Shown here: one piece after another, positions 62,339 through 64,000 of the stretch
Layout of the letters: each line of letters opens with the position of its first letter
Numbering within the stretch: position 1 is the first letter of the stretch
DNA from: G963665545 sp963665545
GTDB lineage: Bacteria > Pseudomonadota > Gammaproteobacteria > Xanthomonadales > SZUA-36
Direction: 5' to 3'
Length of the DNA: 64,000 bases
Assembly (NCBI GenBank): GCA_963665545.2
Contig: CAXXKZ010000004.1
Span: forward strand, 1,178,001 to 1,242,000
Notes under the pieces: generated by a model
What the model saw: the letters and a program-made list of their open reading frames with translations, nothing else
What the model was told of the DNA's origin: nothing
Databases searched by the model: none
Made by a program: the position numbers and the translations under genes

Positions 62339-64000
62339 ATGATGACAAGTTTGCGCCACGATCGTCGCTGGTGGCACCACAGCATATTGTTACGCGGACT
62401 GTTGACGCCTTGGCTGGTGTTGTCCCTGATGGGGGCGGCACCGTCGCAGGTTTACGACATTGACCTCGCGGCGCAGGACATTGCCGATGCGCTCAACAGT
62501 CTCTCCGAACAAACCGGTGTGCCAGTGATATTTGAATACGACCTGGCTCAGACCCGGAAGTCCAAAGCTGTTTCTGGTCGATTCACCCTGACCGAAGCTC
62601 TGGAATTATTGCTCAGAGATAGCGGACTCAGTGGCGGCTTGTCATCCAGTGGCGTTATTACGATATCACCATCGATAACGATCAATGCTACCGACCGGGG
62701 AAAAGACATGACAAGCATTCCAAGCACACCAGATTCAAGGCCACCGCGCCGAACGCGGTCATTTCTGAAGAATCTTGCCGCCGCCATCTCTGCCGCGCTA
62801 CTCACCACATCCGTGGCGCAAAGCCAGGAAAAAACCGATGAACCTGCCAACATCATGGAACTGGTGGTGGTATCCGCACAAAAGCGCGACCAGAATATCC
62901 TTGATGTCGCAATGTCCGTGAGCGCGTTTAGTGACCGGGACATCGAGGCACGTGGCGCCATTCAGCTTGCAGATTTTCTGCTGGGCGCACCCAGCACCGC
63001 AATCATTGATAACGGATCGGGAGACCTGAATATTGCAATTCGTGGAATTTCCTCCACGCTGGGCGACTCTCCAGTGGGCTACTACCTCGACGAAGCACCA
63101 TTCAGTTTTATCAATTTCGTCCAGGTACCGGATGTCCGCACCTGGGACCTGGAACGCGTAGAAGTTCTGCGCGGCCCGCAAGGCACCCTGTTTGGCGCCA
63201 GTTCTCTGGGCGGAACAGTGCGCATTCTGACGAGAAACCCCGTGTTCAATGAATTCCAGGGCAAACTCGATTTGACCGCCTCCAGCACCGAGGACGGCGG
63301 CAACAACTATGGCGCCAAAATTGCGCTGAACATTCCGCTGGTGGACGACACCCTGGCACTGAGAATCGCGGCCACCAAGGAAGACTACAGTGGCTGGTTG
63401 AGTTTCTTTGACTTCTTCACATTCACCGTCCTTGAGAAAGTCAATGACCGGGAAATCGAAACCCTGCGCGCCAAACTGCTGTGGGCACCCACCGAGAAGA
63501 TGGATTTTGTCCTTTCATTCATGAGTTCGGATCAGGAATCGGGCTCCGACACCCAGGCTGGGGACGACGGTTTCATATTGCCGTTCTTTCTCTTTCCACA
63601 ATCGACCGAGAGCGAGTGGGATCTTTTCGCCCTGACGTTCAACTACCACGCTCCATCGTTTGACTTGGTCAGCGCCACCTCATACATCGACTACGATTCT
63701 GCTGTGCGAAGCCCCTTTACCGGCCAACCGAGTTTTAGCGACTCGGAGATTTTTTCACAAGAAATTCGTTTGAATTCAAGTAATTCTGAGGGGTTCCGTT
63801 GGACAGGCGGTGTCTACTATCGGGAACTGACCACAGATGGGTCCGGCAATGGCGCCATTTCAAACACCACCTCCGATTCCTGGGCTGTGTTTGGAGAGGT
63901 CGTCTGGCCATTCATGGATGAAAAACTGGACCTGACGGTCGGTCTGCGCTATTACGAAGACGAAAGGACCCGCGATGACAAAGGATTCGCCTTCAATCCG
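62339..64000 (+). CDS. TonB-dependent receptor with N-terminal STN signalling domain (3' end outside window)
   Basis: The frame is open from the ATG at 62339 to the window end (554 codons). Order: first signal peptide (ILLRGLLTPWLVLSLMGAAP), STN domain (YDIDLAAQDIADALNSLSEQ, ALELLLRDSGLSGG) to about residue 105, then a second signal-like stretch from Met 124 (FLKNLAAAISAALLTTSVAQ), TonB-box region (MELVVVSAQKRDQNILDVAM), plug (LRGPQGTLFGASSLGGTVRI) and barrel strands. The STN domain passes ligand binding to FecR. The internal signal-like stretch is unusual: a second start at 62708 could make a receptor without STN. FNPLxx barrel repeats after residue 450 are incomplete here. Confidence 0.88.
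   Translation, partial: MMTSLRHDRRWWHHSILLRGLLTPWLVLSLMGAAPSQVYDIDLAAQDIADALNSLSEQTGVPVIFEYDLAQTRKSKAVSGRFTLTEALELLLRDSGLSGGLSSSGVITISPSITINATDRGKDMTSIPSTPDSRPPRRTRSFLKNLAAAISAALLTTSVAQSQEKTDEPANIMELVVVSAQKRDQNILDVAMSVSAFSDRDIEARGAIQLADFLLGAPSTAIIDNGSGDLNIAIRGISSTLGDSPVGYYLDEAPFSFINFVQVPDVRTWDLERVEVLRGPQGTLFGASSLGGTVRILTRNPVFNEFQGKLDLTASSTEDGGNNYGAKIALNIPLVDDTLALRIAATKEDYSGWLSFFDFFTFTVLEKVNDREIETLRAKLLWAPTEKMDFVLSFMSSDQESGSDTQAGDDGFILPFFLFPQSTESEWDLFALTFNYHAPSFDLVSATSYIDYDSAVRSPFTGQPSFSDSEIFSQEIRLNSSNSEGFRWTGGVYYRELTTDGSGNGAISNTTSDSWAVFGEVVWPFMDEKLDLTVGLRYYEDERTRDDKGFAFNP

Overview
The window (about 56-57% GC by eye) comes from a Gram-negative bacterium, most likely an unclassified gammaproteobacterium. 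Support: a Kdo kinase and a heptosyltransferase for LPS, three TonB/TonB-receptor loci, a FecI-FecR pair, a SAM-I riboswitch ahead of metX-metB, and a short group I intron in tRNA-Arg(CCU). No marker gene fixes the genus.

Layout. 1-5.3 kb: 3' part of rnd, then a blaI-blaR1-tonB-TPR operon behind two BlaI-type operators. 5.4-6.2 kb: intron-bearing tRNA-Arg, then dispersed repeat A1. 6.2-10.35 kb: membrane protein, secreted cyclophilin, LonB/LonH-type protease. 10.35-13.14 kb: a dispersed repeat (B1) invaded by an IS110 element, which is itself invaded by an IS3 element; the IS110 bridge RNA and its guide matches can be read directly. 13.1-16.1 kb: SPFH protein with a ribbon-helix-helix partner, an outer-membrane barrel and an unknown exported protein. 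16.1-19.4 kb: MBL-fold protein, GNAT, kdkA, GT9. 19.4-21.9 kb: metX-metB under a SAM riboswitch. 22.0-33.5 kb: one long minus-strand set for making and attaching a phosphonate (NTP transferase, PEP mutase-nucleotidyltransferase fusion, phosphonopyruvate decarboxylase, methyltransferase, AEP transaminase, small membrane protein, TagF-like transferase, YejM-like protein, YidC paralogue, PhyH oxygenase, DUF6165). 33.65-34.06 kb: intact repeat B2 with 12-bp terminal inverted repeats. 34.1-40.7 kb: HpcH aldolase, GlcD-like oxidase, class A beta-lactamase-like protein, TonB receptor. 40.7-48.5 kb: SDR, TetR, serine hydrolase, nitroreductase, ferredoxin, MarR, two-subunit 2-oxoacid:ferredoxin oxidoreductase. 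48.7-53.3 kb: catabolic operon (class III aminotransferase, permease, BKACE, hydroxyacid dehydrogenase). 53.5-60.5 kb: dipeptide-epimerase-like enzyme, DUF2723 protein, FAD oxidase, Ogt, AdaA-AlkA. 60.6-64 kb: sigma, FecR, STN-TonB receptor running off the end.

The most distinctive content is the legible IS110 bridge RNA with an occupied and an empty target in one repeat family, the tRNA intron, the phosphonate-decoration operon, and an in-frame amber codon directly before metX. Seven loci (eight positions) carry single-base indels that split otherwise intact genes, several in homopolymers. This pattern fits consensus errors of a long-read assembly better than real gene loss, so repaired products are described for them.
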